A stretch of 36,867 bases of DNA from Nitrospira sp. (GTDB taxonomy: Bacteria > Nitrospirota > Nitrospiria > Nitrospirales > Nitrospiraceae): positions 1 to 36,867 of the forward strand of contig JAOUPN010000007.1 of assembly GCA_029879905.1 (NCBI GenBank). Reading direction: 5' to 3'. A program made the translations under genes and the position numbers. How positions within the stretch are numbered: the stretch's first letter is position 1; every line of letters starts with the position of its first letter. The notes under the pieces are model-generated. The model ran no database searches and was not told the origin of the DNA. It saw nothing but the letters and a program-made list of their open reading frames with translations. Positions 7,337 through 15,678 of the stretch are shown in pieces.

Positions 7337-7428
7337 AAATCACGATGACGCCGGTCCTGCTGACTCTTGAAGCGAACCAGGACTCTGTTTTCAGCATACC
7401 GCCCGGCACATTCAATGTCTTTGAATGA
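7291..7428 (+). CDS. Possible small ORF (45 residues), or middle part of a decayed gene
   Basis: In another plus frame, ATG at 7291 reads MAKVPSTGIHPGTELKITMT, continues PVLLTLEANQDSVFSIPPGTFNVFE and stops with TGA at 7426-7428. The stop overlaps the ATG of the next ORF as ATGA, a common sign of translational coupling. It overlaps the end of the 33-residue ORF. No Shine-Dalgarno is visible and no family is recognised. A frameshifted pseudogene is an equally good reading. Confidence 0.3.
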   Translation: MAKVPSTGIHPGTELKITMTPVLLTLEANQDSVFSIPPGTFNVFE

Positions 7429-7751
7429 CATGGGGAAAGATGCAATGTGCCGAAAGACTGCGTACCGCTACAGATTCGGTGTTGGCCCTGCTTCAATCCT
7501 TTCACGACGACGTCTGTGCCGACGGATTATTCTCTCATCTCGAACCGGAAGAATTGCAATCGATAGATTATATCGCGCATGCATATCTGACCTGACACGC
7601 GGAGGACTTTCCGCCCAAGCAGGGAGCCCCACGGCCTTCCAGCCTGGGTTTTCTGCGTAGACGGGTGAAGACAGCCGGCACGGCGCAGTTGCCGAAACCC
7701 CATAATATGGCGGATCGGCTGGTCACGCACCTGTTGGCTCCTCATCGTTGA
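7425..7751 (+). pseudogene. Unrecognised coding-like ORF with in-frame TGA, probably a decayed gene
   Basis: From ATG 7425 (or ATG 7440, preceded by GGGGAAAG) the frame reads AERLRTATDSVLALLQSFHD, then DVCADGLFSHLEPEELQSID and YIAHAYLT, and hits TGA at 7593-7595. In the same frame it continues without a stop as HAEDFPPKQGAPRPSSLGFL and RRRVKTAGTAQLPKPHNMAD to TGA at 7749. Both halves have natural composition and a mostly G/C third position, and the track's competing frames are arginine-rich shadows. A CGA-to-TGA or TGG-to-TGA change would explain the break. A selenocysteine reading is possible but only weakly supported. I do not recognise the family. Confidence 0.4.
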
Positions 7752-7802
7752 TTACTGAGTCGCTCCTGAAGTAGTCTTATCTCCCCTTGTCATTACGTCT
7801 GC

Positions 7803-7849
7803 ATGCCCTCACGTCGACGGTCGCTCGGGCGTCCGTGACGCGAAGGCAT
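7803..7849 (+). promoter_or_regulatory. Structured leader upstream of dapL
   Basis: ATGCC (7803-7807) pairs with GGCAT (7845-7849), and TCACG...ACG (7809-7819) pairs with CGT...CGTGA, forming a long imperfect hairpin about 45 bases before the dapL start. It might be an attenuator or RNA element, or simply an intergenic palindrome. I could not match it to a known lysine riboswitch. Confidence 0.3.
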
Positions 7850-7893
7850 AATGACTCCAAGACGACTGCATTACGAAAGGAGTTTGATCGACC

Positions 7894-9069
7894 ATGGCTG
7901 GTTTTCCTATTGAAGTTGCGACACGCATCAAGACCCTCCCTCCCTATCTCTTTGCCGCCATCGACAAGATGAAACAGGAAGCGATCGCGAAGGGCGTGGA
8001 TATCATCAATCTCGGCGTCGGTGACCCCGATCTGCCCACACCGACACCGGTTATCGACAGTCTGGCCGAAGCCGCCAAGAACTCCAAACATCACCAATAT
8101 CCTTCGTATAACGGCATGCTGACATTCCGTACCGCCGTCGCAGATTGGTACAAACGGCGATTCAACGTCACCTTGAACCCGGCGAACGAAGTATTGACCC
8201 TCATCGGATCAAAGGAAGGGATCGGGCACATTCACCTGGCATTCGTCGACCCTGGTGATATCGTATTGGTTCCAAGCCCCGGCTATCCGGTCTATCCGGT
8301 AGGGACGAGCTTCTGCGGCGGCATCACCCACATCATGCCGTTGACAAAGTCCAACGGCTTTTTGCCTGATCTCGAAGCCATCCCCAAAGATGTCGCAAAA
8401 AAGGCCAAGCTGATGTGGCTGAACTCACCGAACAATCCCACCTCGGTCGTGATGACCAAGGACTACTTCAAACGTGTGGTCGATTTTGCGAATGAGCATC
8501 AAATCATTGTGTGCCATGATGCCGCCTATTCAGAAATTTATTACGACGGGAAACGCCCCGTAAGCTTTATGGAGGTCGATGGGGCGAAGGATGTCGGAGT
8601 CGAGTTTCACTCGCTGTCAAAGACGTACAACATGACGGGTTGGCGTATCGGTTTCGTCGTCGGGCAGAAAGACGTCATAGCCGGCCTCGGCAAAGTAAAG
8701 AGCAATCTGGACTCCGGCGTGTTTGAGGCCGTACAGGCAGCCGGCATCACGGCGTTGGGGCTCGATGAGTCGGTGACCGACGGCATCAGGAAGATTTACC
8801 AGGACCGGCGTGACACGCTGGTTCCCGGCCTGAAACAATTGGGGCTCGAAGTTGATCCCCCTCCTGCTGCCTTTTATGCATGGATTACGGTCCCCAAGGG
8901 CTATACATCCACGTCCTTCACCGCCCACTTACTGGAGAACGCTGGTATTGTCACGACGCCGGGAAACGGCTTCGGCGATCCAGGTGAAGGGTATATTCGT
9001 ATGACCGTGTGCACCTCGAAGGAACGATTGGCCGAAGCAGTAGAACGGATCAAGAAAACTGGATTCTGA
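7894..9069 (+). CDS. dapL: LL-diaminopimelate aminotransferase
   Basis: This PLP enzyme converts tetrahydrodipicolinate directly to LL-diaminopimelate with glutamate as donor, bypassing the DapD/C/E steps of lysine and peptidoglycan precursor synthesis. It has 391 residues, with VDIINLGVGDPDLPTP near the N-terminus, the substrate/PLP region SPNNPTSVV and the PLP lysine K243 in HSLSKTYNMTGWRIGF. A close class I aminotransferase is the alternative, but the opening FPIEVATRIKTLPPYLF and the presence of dapA, dapB and lysA in the window favour DapL. AAAGGAG precedes the ATG at 11 nt. It stands apart from the other lysine genes; folK follows 83 bp downstream. Confidence 0.85.
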   Translation: MAGFPIEVATRIKTLPPYLFAAIDKMKQEAIAKGVDIINLGVGDPDLPTPTPVIDSLAEAAKNSKHHQYPSYNGMLTFRTAVADWYKRRFNVTLNPANEVLTLIGSKEGIGHIHLAFVDPGDIVLVPSPGYPVYPVGTSFCGGITHIMPLTKSNGFLPDLEAIPKDVAKKAKLMWLNSPNNPTSVVMTKDYFKRVVDFANEHQIIVCHDAAYSEIYYDGKRPVSFMEVDGAKDVGVEFHSLSKTYNMTGWRIGFVVGQKDVIAGLGKVKSNLDSGVFEAVQAAGITALGLDESVTDGIRKIYQDRRDTLVPGLKQLGLEVDPPPAAFYAWITVPKGYTSTSFTAHLLENAGIVTTPGNGFGDPGEGYIRMTVCTSKERLAEAVERIKKTGF

Positions 9070-9076
9070 AACGGTA

Positions 9077-9137
9077 AGGGGTAAAGGGTCAGGGGTCAGG
9101 CGACATACTGGGAGTTGCGCTCTCACTCCTTACCCCT
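9077..9137. repeat. Intergenic inverted repeat of AGGGGTAA type
   Basis: Between dapL and folK, AGGGGTAAAGG (9077-9087) is mirrored by CCTTACCCCT (9128-9137), with further partial AGGGGT copies at 9091-9096. Such G-rich AGGGGTNA runs look like a dispersed intergenic repeat. It could form a hairpin terminating dapL; no T-tract is present. Confidence 0.45.
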
Positions 9138-9152
9138 CGCTCCTAACTGGTT

Positions 9153-9704
9153 ATGGAGACGGTCTTCATCGGGTTCGGATCGAACGTCGGCGACCGGGTA
9201 GATCTCTGCAGCCGTGCTGTGACGTTGCTGCGCCTACTGCCGCGCTCACAGGTGACACATGTGTCTCCGCTGTATGAAACAGAGCCCGTGGATGATGGAG
9301 CCCACCCTGGAAGCGGATGGTTCCTGAACGGTGTGCTGCAAATTGCAACTGCGTTACCTCCGAGACACCTCCTGTCGATCTTGCGCGAGATTGAACAGGC
9401 ACTCGGTCGTGATCAGGACAACAGATCCGGGCCCAGAACGATGGACCTGGACATTCTGTTCTATGGTAACCGGAGCATTCATGAGCCGGACTTGATTGTC
9501 CCTCACCCTCGTCTGCACCGGCGCCGCTTTGTCCTGATGCCATTGAGCGAGATTGCTCCTCTCTGGATTCATCCTGTCAACCAATGTTCGATGCGTCAGC
9601 TCTTGGCCGAGGTTGACGACCCCGCTGAAGTCCGGCGGCTCTCCCCCCAGCCGTCGTTCATTTCAGACCCCTATTCCCCGCAACACCATGGATCCAACTC
9701 ATGA
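9153..9704 (+). CDS. folK: 2-amino-4-hydroxy-6-hydroxymethyldihydropteridine diphosphokinase (HPPK)
   Basis: FolK transfers pyrophosphate from ATP to 6-hydroxymethyldihydropterin in folate synthesis. The 183-residue protein has the signature elements: FIGFGSNVGDR at the N-terminus, YETEPVDD, FLNGVLQIAT, the ATP/Mg site GPRTMDLDILFYG, and VPHPRLHRRRFVLMPLSEIAP. Its stop overlaps the panC start as ATGA, so the two vitamin genes are translationally coupled. The C-terminal 25 residues (PAEVRRLSPQPSFISDPYSPQHHG) are a loose tail. Confidence 0.93.
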   Translation: METVFIGFGSNVGDRVDLCSRAVTLLRLLPRSQVTHVSPLYETEPVDDGAHPGSGWFLNGVLQIATALPPRHLLSILREIEQALGRDQDNRSGPRTMDLDILFYGNRSIHEPDLIVPHPRLHRRRFVLMPLSEIAPLWIHPVNQCSMRQLLAEVDDPAEVRRLSPQPSFISDPYSPQHHGSNS

Positions 9705-10564
9705 GAATCATTCGCAGCCCGGCTACCATGACTGCGTGGAGTGAACGTCTCCGCCGCGAAGGCGTGACGATCGGCTTTGTACCCACAATGGGTGCACTGC
9801 ATACGGGCCACCGGTCACTGATTCGAGCCGCTCGCCTGCGATGTGATGCGCTCGTGGTCAGCATTTTTGTGAATCCCACTCAGTTCGGCCCGACAGAAGA
9901 TTTGACTCGATATCCGCGTACGCGATTGAAGGATCATGCCTTATGCCGCGCAGAAGGTGTCGACGTCTGTTTCGAACCTACCTCCACGGCTATGTATCCG
10001 GAAGGTTTTCAGACCACCGTGACCGTGCCATCGATTGCCAGGCGGTGGGAAGGAGACGCTCGTCCTCACCATTTCTCCGGTGTCGCCACTGTCGTAACAA
10101 AACTCTTCGGCATCGTCCGTCCCCATCTCGCCCTGTTCGGGCAGAAGGACTTTCAGCAATCAATGCTGGTACGGCAACTGACACGCGATTTGAACCTGGG
10201 TGTGGAGATTATCGTCCGTCCGACGGTACGAGAGCGTGACGGTCTGGCGATGAGTTCACGAAATGTCTACCTTTCCATGGGAGAGCGAGCCGTTGCCGCG
10301 ACCCTCTACGACAGCCTTCGGGCCGGGGCTGAGGCAATTCGAAACGGGATAGTCGACACCTCAGCTGTTCACGCAATCATGGTAAACACCATCGGGCAAG
10401 AACCGGCAATCAGGGTTGATTACCTGGCCATATGTGACCCTGTCACGCTGGACCCGCTCTCCCTTGTAACTACAAAAGCCGTCCTTCTCGGTGCAGTGCG
10501 ACTCGGCTCTATTCGCCTCATTGATAATCTCATCGTCTCGACACGATCCACTCGCAATCGCTAA
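9701..10564 (+). CDS. panC: Pantothenate synthetase
   Basis: PanC condenses pantoate and beta-alanine with ATP to form pantothenate for coenzyme A. The 287 residues include the nucleotide-binding PTMGALHTGHRSLI (HxGH), VNPTQFGPTEDLTRYPRT, FGQKDFQQ and the KMSKS-like MSSRN loop. It overlaps folK by four bases. The C-terminus is convergent with the pilZ gene, with only 36 bp between them and no obvious terminator. Confidence 0.95.
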   Translation: MRIIRSPATMTAWSERLRREGVTIGFVPTMGALHTGHRSLIRAARLRCDALVVSIFVNPTQFGPTEDLTRYPRTRLKDHALCRAEGVDVCFEPTSTAMYPEGFQTTVTVPSIARRWEGDARPHHFSGVATVVTKLFGIVRPHLALFGQKDFQQSMLVRQLTRDLNLGVEIIVRPTVRERDGLAMSSRNVYLSMGERAVAATLYDSLRAGAEAIRNGIVDTSAVHAIMVNTIGQEPAIRVDYLAICDPVTLDPLSLVTTKAVLLGAVRLGSIRLIDNLIVSTRSTRNR

Positions 10565-10600
10565 GCAGATGAGGATGGCATTCTGTCCGGTGAGATGCGA

Positions 10601-11113
10601 TTACGGCTGTAGGTTGGGGCGTATACTCTGCCCGACAAACAAGTTGAGGACGACCTGACTCAGACGATGCTTGGCAGCCGGATGAAGTTCGAGAAAACGG
10701 ACCCCCATCGACTCCTGTCGAACCGAACAGACGGTCGCTGTTTCGATCGCAATCACCTCTTCGTCTGAAGCCGGTTTGATCATGAGTTCGAGAAGACTTC
10801 CACGAGGGAGCATCGTAGGCGTTTCAAAGGTACACCCGCCCATAGAGATTTCCGTGACTCGGCCGTCTATTCGAACATCTTCACCATTGACGAGACTTGC
10901 CTGAAAGGACGAGGGCAAACGTGCATATTCCCTGCGGTCCGCCGGTTGCGGGCGACCGGATAATCCCGGCCAATACGTATGAAACCGAGCCGTACATAGC
11001 TGGCAGCGAAACGACACAATGTGGAGGCGATGAAGCAGCCTCTCGACAGTCCGTTCCTGATGCGTCATCCTGACGAATGACGTACCACAACCAGGGCAAT
11101 GCAGGTTTTTCAT
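10601..11113 (-). CDS. Zinc-ribbon plus PilZ domain protein (putative c-di-GMP effector)
   Basis: Residues 1-45 hold a zinc-ribbon-like pair (CPGC near residue 6 and CQLC near residue 37). Residues 60-165 are a PilZ domain: RREYARLPSSFQASL contains the RxxxR c-di-GMP motif and VTEISMGGCTFET the second motif. The usual D/N-x-S-x-x-G has glutamate in the first position (EISMGG), so ligand binding is probable but not certain. Last gene of a minus-strand run rmuC-mazG-like-pilZ with gaps of 8-9 bp. What it controls is not indicated. Confidence 0.75.
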   Translation of the reverse strand: MKNLHCPGCGTSFVRMTHQERTVERLLHRLHIVSFRCQLCTARFHTYWPGLSGRPQPADRREYARLPSSFQASLVNGEDVRIDGRVTEISMGGCTFETPTMLPRGSLLELMIKPASDEEVIAIETATVCSVRQESMGVRFLELHPAAKHRLSQVVLNLFVGQSIRPNLQP

Positions 11114-11121
11114 GGACTCGT

Positions 11122-11544
11122 CTAGGGTTCCCGTGAACTGCGGCTACCGGAAGATTCCTCCGGAAGCAGGTCTACTCGTTGTGCGTCCAAAATCGATTCC
11201 AGGCAGGCCGGCGAATAGGTGGCGGGCTTGACCCACTTCCCGTCATCCCGCTTGTACCCTCCTACCTTGCTGAGATTCGACCGATGCACTTCTCGAAACA
11301 CCGGCTCCATATCAATTCCATAGGAGACAGCCGTGCCGTACACCACGTACAGCAAATCCGCCAATTCTTTGGCCACCAAGGCCAAGTTACCGGATGCCAT
11401 CGATTCCTTCAGCTCATCAAACTCTTCTTGTATTAGACGGGCGCGAAGGCGCTTCGTTTCCTCGGTGATATCCCCCGGGTTGGTTTGGACTGCAATATCG
11501 AACTTGCGATGAAACTCCTCGACCATCGATTGTTTGTCGGCCAC
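11122..11544 (-). CDS. MazG-like / phosphoribosyl-ATP pyrophosphohydrolase-type nucleotide pyrophosphatase
   Basis: This 140-residue all-alpha protein carries the family metal-binding pattern: RLIQEEFDELKESM (ExxE-like) followed by VAKELADLLYVVYGTAVSYGID (ExxD). Such enzymes hydrolyse (d)NTPs or related nucleotides to monophosphates and clean up the nucleotide pool. The exact substrate is unknown. A GGYKRDDGKWVKPATYSPA tail, typical of the single-domain forms, follows. It is 9 bp after rmuC and 8 bp before pilZ, so it is co-transcribed with both. Confidence 0.75.
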   Translation of the reverse strand: MADKQSMVEEFHRKFDIAVQTNPGDITEETKRLRARLIQEEFDELKESMASGNLALVAKELADLLYVVYGTAVSYGIDMEPVFREVHRSNLSKVGGYKRDDGKWVKPATYSPACLESILDAQRVDLLPEESSGSRSSREP

Positions 11545-11553
11545 ACAAACCCC

Positions 11554-12912
11554 CTAGTCTGCTTCAAACGGCAACGTCTTGCGAGGAACGAGCTCAGCCG
11601 GTTCCAGCACCGTAATCTCTTTATCCGACGAGACACCCAAATCTCGAAATTTTCGCGCCGACGGAAGCACACGGGTTTCCAACGAACCGACGGCACGGTT
11701 ATACGCGGTCACGCTCTTGCCGAGCGCCTGGCCCACATCATTGATATGCTCTGCCAATACCGCCATACGCTCGTACAGTTCCTTGCCCAACCGCCCGGCG
11801 ACTTCGGCATGTGCGTTGAGCTGCTGTTGTTGCCACCCATAGGCGACCGCCCGCAGCAATGCCACCAATGTAGCCGGTGTGGCCAGTACGACGCCACGCG
11901 CGAACCCCTCCTCGATAAGGCGAGGATCTTGATCCAATGCCGCCCCAAGAAACTGCTCACCGGGAAGAAAGAGCACCACAAATTCAGGCGCCTGGTCGAA
12001 TTGTGACCAGTAGGCTTTCAATGACAACTCATCCATCCGTTTTCGAACCTGGTCGGCATGACGCCGAAGAGCGTCCTCACGTTGCACATCGTCACGCGCC
12101 TCGTGCGCATCAAGATAGGCGGCGAGGACGGTCTTGGCATCCACAATGATTCGTCGCCCTCCTGGAAGCAAGACAACCATATCCGGCCGCAAACGGCCGT
12201 CCTCGCCGGTCACGGAATGTTGTTCCACAAAGTCACAGTGATCGATCATGCCGGCCAATTCAGCGACACGCTTGAGTGTAATTTCACCCCATTGGCCTCG
12301 CACAGCCGGTGCGCGAAGCGCTTTGACCAAATTGCCCGTCTCCTGCTGAAGCCGTTGCTGCGACTCCGCCAATAACTTCAAATGTTGGTCCAGTCCGCCG
12401 TACGCAGACTGGCGTGATTGCTCCAAGAGGCGTATCTGTTCGTCGTATCGCTGCAATGATTCCTGCAGCGGACGCACAAGCCCGTCAATGGCTTGCTGCC
12501 GCTGCTGCATCACCCCATCCGCTTTGGCATGGAGCGTTTCGAACGAAACAGCAGCCAATTTGAGAAAGGCGTCGTTATTCTGCTTCAGCGCTTCTCCTGA
12601 AAGAGCTTGAAAAGCACTCAGCAGCTCCTGCCTTGCTTGATCCAGCAAACCTCTCTGGTCGGCGAATTGCTTCGTGGCATCGTGCATCCTGGTTTCAGCA
12701 GACACGCGTGCCTGCTGGGTTTCCTCCAGTGTGAGGCGGGTTCGTGCCGTTTCCTGCCGCTCAAGGTCTAATTGTTTTCGTAACTCATCAGCCGTCGCCT
12801 CAGCCCGTTCGGATTGAGAACGCGCACGGCCCTTAACCCAAAGACCGGCAATCACAGCTCCAAGAAATACACCGGCGGCAAGGCCGAATGAGAATATGAA
12901 AACATCCCCCAT
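11554..12912 (-). CDS. rmuC: DNA recombination protein RmuC homologue
   Basis: The 452-residue protein has one N-terminal membrane helix (FIFSFGLAAGVFLGAVIAGLWV), a long coiled coil (about residues 35-180) rich in Q, E and R, and the conserved RmuC nuclease-like core: RAPAVRGQWGEITLKRVAELAGM, RLRPDMVVLLPGGRRIIVDAKTVLAAYLDA and VVLFLPGEQFLGAALD. RmuC limits DNA inversions in E. coli; its mechanism is unclear. I moved the start from the track's 12942 to the ATG at 12912, which has AGGAG ten bases upstream and places the membrane helix at the very N-terminus. First gene of the three-gene minus-strand unit. Confidence 0.9.
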   Translation of the reverse strand: MGDVFIFSFGLAAGVFLGAVIAGLWVKGRARSQSERAEATADELRKQLDLERQETARTRLTLEETQQARVSAETRMHDATKQFADQRGLLDQARQELLSAFQALSGEALKQNNDAFLKLAAVSFETLHAKADGVMQQRQQAIDGLVRPLQESLQRYDEQIRLLEQSRQSAYGGLDQHLKLLAESQQRLQQETGNLVKALRAPAVRGQWGEITLKRVAELAGMIDHCDFVEQHSVTGEDGRLRPDMVVLLPGGRRIIVDAKTVLAAYLDAHEARDDVQREDALRRHADQVRKRMDELSLKAYWSQFDQAPEFVVLFLPGEQFLGAALDQDPRLIEEGFARGVVLATPATLVALLRAVAYGWQQQQLNAHAEVAGRLGKELYERMAVLAEHINDVGQALGKSVTAYNRAVGSLETRVLPSARKFRDLGVSSDKEITVLEPAELVPRKTLPFEAD

Positions 12913-13020
12913 GGGCAGGCATCTCCTGCGCACCGCACACAAGACCGCATGATGACGCAGACTACGTAAACAGGGCTAAAAGGTCAAGGAGCCGAAAATC
13001 TCGGGGCAATCGGCCCTAGT

Positions 13021-15663
13021 TTATCTATCAGGGGCACCGAATGACTGCGTTTCCAAACGGATGGTTCCAGCCCCCGCATCCATCTCCACCACTTGTCCTT
13101 CTGTCAGCCGGTTCATGGCACCCTCCACATTCGCAACGGTCGGGAGGCCGAACTCACGGGCAATGATCGCCCCATGGGAAAGTGTCCCGCCCATCTCCGC
13201 GATGAGCCCTCCAGCCATACCGAAGAGCGGTGCCATGCCGGGATCAATCACCGGTGTGACAATGATGTCACCGGGAGCCACCTTGCTCCAGTCCGCAGGG
13301 GATCGCAGTAACCGCACCGGGCCTGAAACCGTTCCAATACTGATCGGGAAGCCGGATAACACGCTCGGTTCGTCGTCACAAGCAGTTGTCATACTACCTG
13401 TCCGTACGGTCTCCCAATCATGGATCATGTCGGGGACACCTATCGTCGCATGACGCTCTCGCTCAAGCCGGCGTGCCCTGATTACGGATCGCCAATCTCG
13501 GGTCTTCCCTGCGACGAGATCGATACGTTCCGTCGGCGTCAAAAAGAAAATATCGTCGCGGATATCACATACCCCTTGTGCGACCAAGAGATCGCCAAGA
13601 TGCAGCAGAAGTTTCCTGGTCGCCGCGGAAAAATACATGACATGATGCCGATTGGCTTCTCGCAAGGCAAAAAAACGGCAGAGCCTCCTGTAACACCACC
13701 GATACGCATACCACCGATGCAGCCGCCATCCCATACGCCGTTTAATTTCCGCAAGAGCGTCCGTGCGTATCTGCTCCTGGCGAGACCGAATCGCCTCTAT
13801 TCCTGGAGACGATGAGCCTAGCTGTGCTCGAATTACGGCCAAAATGGCTTCGGGGTTTTCCTCAAGACGGGGAGACATCACGTCAGACTCACCGATCCCC
13901 CGATGGCCATAATCATTCACATATTCCTGAAAACGACGAAGGAATGCCGTATTCTTGAGCCTCGTCCGAAAGGATGATGGATCCCAGGGTTCGGTTTTGA
14001 AAAAAGTTTTCGTCGCCGGCTCATGCCTGGCAATGTCGGTGATAGCTGCCAGGCGTAGAATCTGCTCTGCACTGATCACCGTACCTTGTCCCTGCAGCGC
14101 GGCATTCGAGAGCTCTCTCCAATCCTCACCCAGCCATCGGGGAAGCACGGTACTTAAGACTTGGAGACATTGAGAAACCCCACCGGCAATACCGAACGTC
14201 AATTCATGGGCCTGGAACCAACGATGCAGCTGATCCAAACGTTGAATCGTATCCTGGAAAGAAAGAGTCGCGACATACTCTGCGTTGCACTGCCCTGCCA
14301 TCTCTTTCATATGGGCGAACCAGGACGCTCCGTAAACGGTGGCACGCCGCATCTCCTTCAGCATGACGAGGCCTGCCCGCACGAACGCCGACCATCCAAG
14401 AGGCTGCACGTTGTGAGCAGCTTTTATCGGCTCTCCCCCCATCTGCTCGGGCAAGAGGGTCGGATCGCCTCGTAACTGTGCGACAAGCACGTGAAAGAGC
14501 GTCACATTCAGGTACGGACGTCCGTAGAGAATGCGCGTGGACGACACACCATCTGGAATATGGCAACCCAGCCGACGGTATGGCTCAACGATGTGATCGC
14601 GCATGAAATCTTCAAGAAAAGACAGACCCAGCGGGCTTGGCAATTCCGGCATTGTCTCTTTAAAGTTTGCACGCGACCACTCACAGTCATCATCCGTCAA
14701 TGCTGAAGAGGGACGGACTGCCGTAATCGGCCGAGCCTGCAAGACCCAGAGCTTCAAAGCATCGATTGCCCACTCCATATCGATCGGATGACCGAACGCC
14801 TGTTCGACCTTCTTGGCCATTCGTCCTAATTCACACAACTGTTCATCGGAAAGCGACGATTGTCGCTGCTGCGCCTCTTGAAGAATCTCCTGTCGCAGTC
14901 CCTCCTCTGCAACGGTCAATCGGCTTGATTTAACGGCAACGGCCTTCCGCCGCACCCAGACGGGATGGTGATGAGAGTCTGTTTCAACAACATAGTGGTC
15001 TGGCGCAACCTGTCCGTCGACCAAGGGTGCCGCCAGGCCAGGAACGGCATTGATCGTCACAGAACACGACCGTCCTGTGACCGGATGGATGGAATAGGCC
15101 ACGCCGGAGACCACTGCATCAAGCATGGGCTGGATGACGACGGCCATTGACGGGGTGATCCCGCTGAGCCCCCGTTCAATCATGTACTGCATCACCCGCT
15201 CTTGCCACAGCGAGGCCCAAAGGTCTTTCAGCGCGCTATCAATCCGATTTATGGCAATTCCCAGCTGCGTTCGATAGAGTCCTGCAAAGCTGGTTTGACC
15301 CGTATCTTCGTTTGTCGCCGATGATCGAACGGCCCACCGCGTTCCGGACATCGCATCAATCGCCCGTATCGCATCCAACCACTGCGTCGCAAAGCGAGAA
15401 CAATCCACCTGCCTGATCCGCATCTGATAGTCGGACAGCGCCGCTGCTCGTGCCGTTACTGACAGAGCGCAGACTTTTCGCCAATCCTCCTTGGGGTCTA
15501 TCCCGGATTGCGTGAGTCCCTCTTTGTAGGCTTCGGTCGTCACACAGATGCCCGGAGGGACAGGAAACCCTGAAGCCAATAGCCTGGCCAATCCGACGGC
15601 CTTTCCACCGACAAGCTGAAGATCCGTACATTGAGGCAAAGGGAGAACGAGAGGTTGGGTCAT
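13021..15663 (-). CDS. PEP-utilising phosphotransferase (ATP-grasp plus phosphohistidine domain, rifampin phosphotransferase-like)
   Basis: About 880 residues. The N-terminal PPDK/ATP-grasp domain shows LVGGKAVGLARLLASGFPVPPG, RWAVRSSATNEDTGQTSFAG and HPIDMEWAID...VLQARPIT (to about residue 315). The large middle domain runs from about 325 to 770. The C-terminal swivelling domain holds the phospho-accepting histidine at about residue 830 in GGTLSHGAIIAREFGLPTV. PEP synthase and PPDK share the end domains, but the helical middle, with RANFKETMPELPSPL and a basic ALREANRHHVMYF region, and the 880-residue length resemble rifampin phosphotransferase. The substrate is unknown. The gene follows a glycerate 2-kinase by only 15 bp. 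GTG (15666) or ATG (15663) could start it; neither has a strong Shine-Dalgarno. Confidence 0.75.
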   Translation of the reverse strand: MTQPLVLPLPQCTDLQLVGGKAVGLARLLASGFPVPPGICVTTEAYKEGLTQSGIDPKEDWRKVCALSVTARAAALSDYQMRIRQVDCSRFATQWLDAIRAIDAMSGTRWAVRSSATNEDTGQTSFAGLYRTQLGIAINRIDSALKDLWASLWQERVMQYMIERGLSGITPSMAVVIQPMLDAVVSGVAYSIHPVTGRSCSVTINAVPGLAAPLVDGQVAPDHYVVETDSHHHPVWVRRKAVAVKSSRLTVAEEGLRQEILQEAQQRQSSLSDEQLCELGRMAKKVEQAFGHPIDMEWAIDALKLWVLQARPITAVRPSSALTDDDCEWSRANFKETMPELPSPLGLSFLEDFMRDHIVEPYRRLGCHIPDGVSSTRILYGRPYLNVTLFHVLVAQLRGDPTLLPEQMGGEPIKAAHNVQPLGWSAFVRAGLVMLKEMRRATVYGASWFAHMKEMAGQCNAEYVATLSFQDTIQRLDQLHRWFQAHELTFGIAGGVSQCLQVLSTVLPRWLGEDWRELSNAALQGQGTVISAEQILRLAAITDIARHEPATKTFFKTEPWDPSSFRTRLKNTAFLRRFQEYVNDYGHRGIGESDVMSPRLEENPEAILAVIRAQLGSSSPGIEAIRSRQEQIRTDALAEIKRRMGWRLHRWYAYRWCYRRLCRFFALREANRHHVMYFSAATRKLLLHLGDLLVAQGVCDIRDDIFFLTPTERIDLVAGKTRDWRSVIRARRLERERHATIGVPDMIHDWETVRTGSMTTACDDEPSVLSGFPISIGTVSGPVRLLRSPADWSKVAPGDIIVTPVIDPGMAPLFGMAGGLIAEMGGTLSHGAIIAREFGLPTVANVEGAMNRLTEGQVVEMDAGAGTIRLETQSFGAPDR

Positions 15664-15678
15664 CACCGTTAATAGTAG

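Noticed and set aside
13021-15663. Calling this gene ppsA or ppdK outright
   Set aside because: The end domains fit, but the middle domain and length look closer to rifampin-phosphotransferase-like proteins. I left the symbol blank.
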